Assembly (NCBI GenBank): GCA_964397445.1
Contig: CAYNHZ010000003.1
Span: 1 to 64,000, forward strand
Source: CAYNHZ01 sp964397445
GTDB taxonomy: Bacteria; Bacteroidota; Bacteroidia; Bacteroidales; UBA932
DNA: 64,000 nt
Direction of reading: 5' to 3'
Shown: piece after piece, positions 63,547 to 64,000 of the stretch
Layout: every line of letters starts with the position of its first letter
Position numbering within the stretch: the stretch's first letter is position 1
Program-made: the position numbers and the translations under genes
Notes under the pieces: generated by a model
Told to the model about the DNA's origin: nothing
Database searches by the model: none
Seen by the model: only the letters and a program-made list of their open reading frames with translations

Positions 63547-63577
63547 TTGTTTTTTTTAAGAAAATAATGTACTTTTG
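63547..63577 (+). promoter_or_regulatory. Promoter of rplY
   Basis: TTG at 63547-63549 and TACTTTTG at 63570-63577 are 20 bases apart, a good -33/-7 pair. Initiation near 63582 leaves a leader of about 75 bases. Confidence 0.65.
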
Positions 63578-63584
63578 CACCCTC

Positions 63585-63629
63585 AAAAAGTAATTCTTTT
63601 TGGTGCAATGGGGTCCGGAAAGTCCGGAC
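63585..63629 (+). promoter_or_regulatory. Structured leader of rplY
   Basis: Two hairpins fall in the leader: AAAAAG/CTTTTT (63585-63601) and GTCCGG/CCGGAC (63613-63629, loop AAAGT). Ribosomal protein leaders are often autoregulated. The second hairpin is GC-rich in an AT-rich region, which favours selection. A regulatory role is inference. Confidence 0.4.
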
Positions 63630-63655
63630 TGAGTAACACATTTTAAAAATTTTAT

Positions 63656-64000
63656 ATGAAACAAGTTGTTTTAAACGGTAAACTTAGAGTAACAGGCAAA
63701 AAGTCTGACAACAAAAATCTTCGTAAAGGCGGTGAAGTTCCTTGTGTTCTTTACGGCAATGGTGTAGAAAATGTAATTTTTACAGTTAATGCAAAAGAGC
63801 TTAAAACTATTACACATACACCTAATAGCTTTATTATCAATCTAAACATTGATGGTAAGACTTATCTTGCTATCCTTCATGATCAACAATATCATCCTGT
63901 ATCAGATGAGGCTGTTCATGTTGACTTTTTATCAATATCTCAAGATAAACCCGTTGTTATTAATATTCCTATCAGCATTACAGGTAACTCCGAAGGGGTT
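63656..64000 (+). CDS. rplY: 50S ribosomal protein L25/Ctc, partial (runs off the window)
   Basis: The first 115 residues are visible: MKQVVLNGKLRVTGKK, then LRKGGEVPCVLYGNG and the HPVSDEAVHVDFLSI segment, typical of the L25/Ctc family of 5S rRNA-binding proteins. The reading frame continues past the window end, consistent with the longer, two-domain Ctc form. It has its own promoter and a structured leader. Confidence 0.93.
   Translation, partial: MKQVVLNGKLRVTGKKSDNKNLRKGGEVPCVLYGNGVENVIFTVNAKELKTITHTPNSFIINLNIDGKTYLAILHDQQYHPVSDEAVHVDFLSISQDKPVVINIPISITGNSEGV

Noticed and set aside
63613..63633. Sequence GGAAAGTCCGGACT resembles the conserved core near the 5' end of RNase P RNA.
   Set aside because: RNase P RNA needs over 300 more bases with further conserved blocks, but rplY starts about 25 bases downstream. 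The match is explained by a small hairpin.
1..64000. CRISPR array, insertion sequence or long direct repeats.
   Set aside because: None was seen on reading through. Small or diverged repeats could be missed without a computed self-comparison.

Overview
The window is a stretch of AT-rich chromosome from a member of the Bacteroidota, most likely the order Bacteroidales. The evidence is the repeated promoter box TAnnTTTG (the Bacteroidetes sigma-ABfr -7 element), Bacteroidetes-type families (DUF4831, DUF2795, BACON, PCMD, PorV/PorQ-like, a T9SS type A sorting domain, a small histone H1-like protein), and few Shine-Dalgarno sites. Two futalosine-route genes for menaquinone (mqnB, mqnD) argue against the genus Bacteroides itself. 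I cannot name a genus.

Layout. 1-2.8 kb: relic of an AAA ATPase, a TauE/SafE permease and a POT peptide transporter. 2.9-7.7 kb: lipid A acyltransferase, DUF4831 and pepD, then the rpsF-rpsR-rplI operon. 7.8-14.1 kb: serine hydrolase, a short LysR regulator, M16 peptidase and GH27 alpha-galactosidase. 14.1-21.6 kb: an ABC-F protein, tRNA-Leu(CAG), a PorV-like protein paired with a subtilisin-type lipoprotein carrying a T9SS tail, and a BACON lipoprotein. 21.9-32.5 kb: GH2 beta-galactosidase, a second TauE/SafE permease, cutC, a transglutaminase-like lipoprotein, a SPOR lipoprotein, gcvT, and an M28-like protein fused to a TonB C-terminal domain. 32.5-41.6 kb: leuS with two YitT paralogues, a 7-TM AraC regulator with a small AraC partner, ettA and holA. 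41.6-50.2 kb: a stand-alone HsdR_N nuclease-like protein, cca, folE, mqnB-mqnD-ABC ATPase-adenosyltransferase, DUF2795, trkA and aspA. 50.2-64 kb: BamA-like barrel with PCMD protein, M6 protease with lipoprotein, histone H1-like protein, MarC, alanine/sodium symporter, S41 lipoprotein, M49 peptidase behind a YtxH/holin-type envelope operon, C11 peptidase, rubrerythrin-type peroxidase and the start of rplY.

Together the genes suggest an anaerobic, peptide- and amino-acid-using cell. Exported or lipid-anchored peptidases of families M16, S8, M6, S41, M49 and C11 could make peptides; POT and AGCS transporters would import peptides and alanine; PepD, AspA and GcvT act on dipeptides, aspartate and glycine. 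GH2 and GH27 add galactoside use. B12 adenosylation and menaquinone synthesis fit fumarate respiration and propionate formation, but that is inference.

I found no prophage, insertion sequence, CRISPR array or complete defence system; most of the window is ordinary conserved chromosome. The strongest leads are the M28-TonB fusion that has lost most of its metal and catalytic residues, the lipobox-plus-T9SS-tail protease beside its own PorV-like gene, the two-part AraC regulator locus with a palindrome over its promoter, and a recurrent four-base stop-codon overlap between convergent genes.
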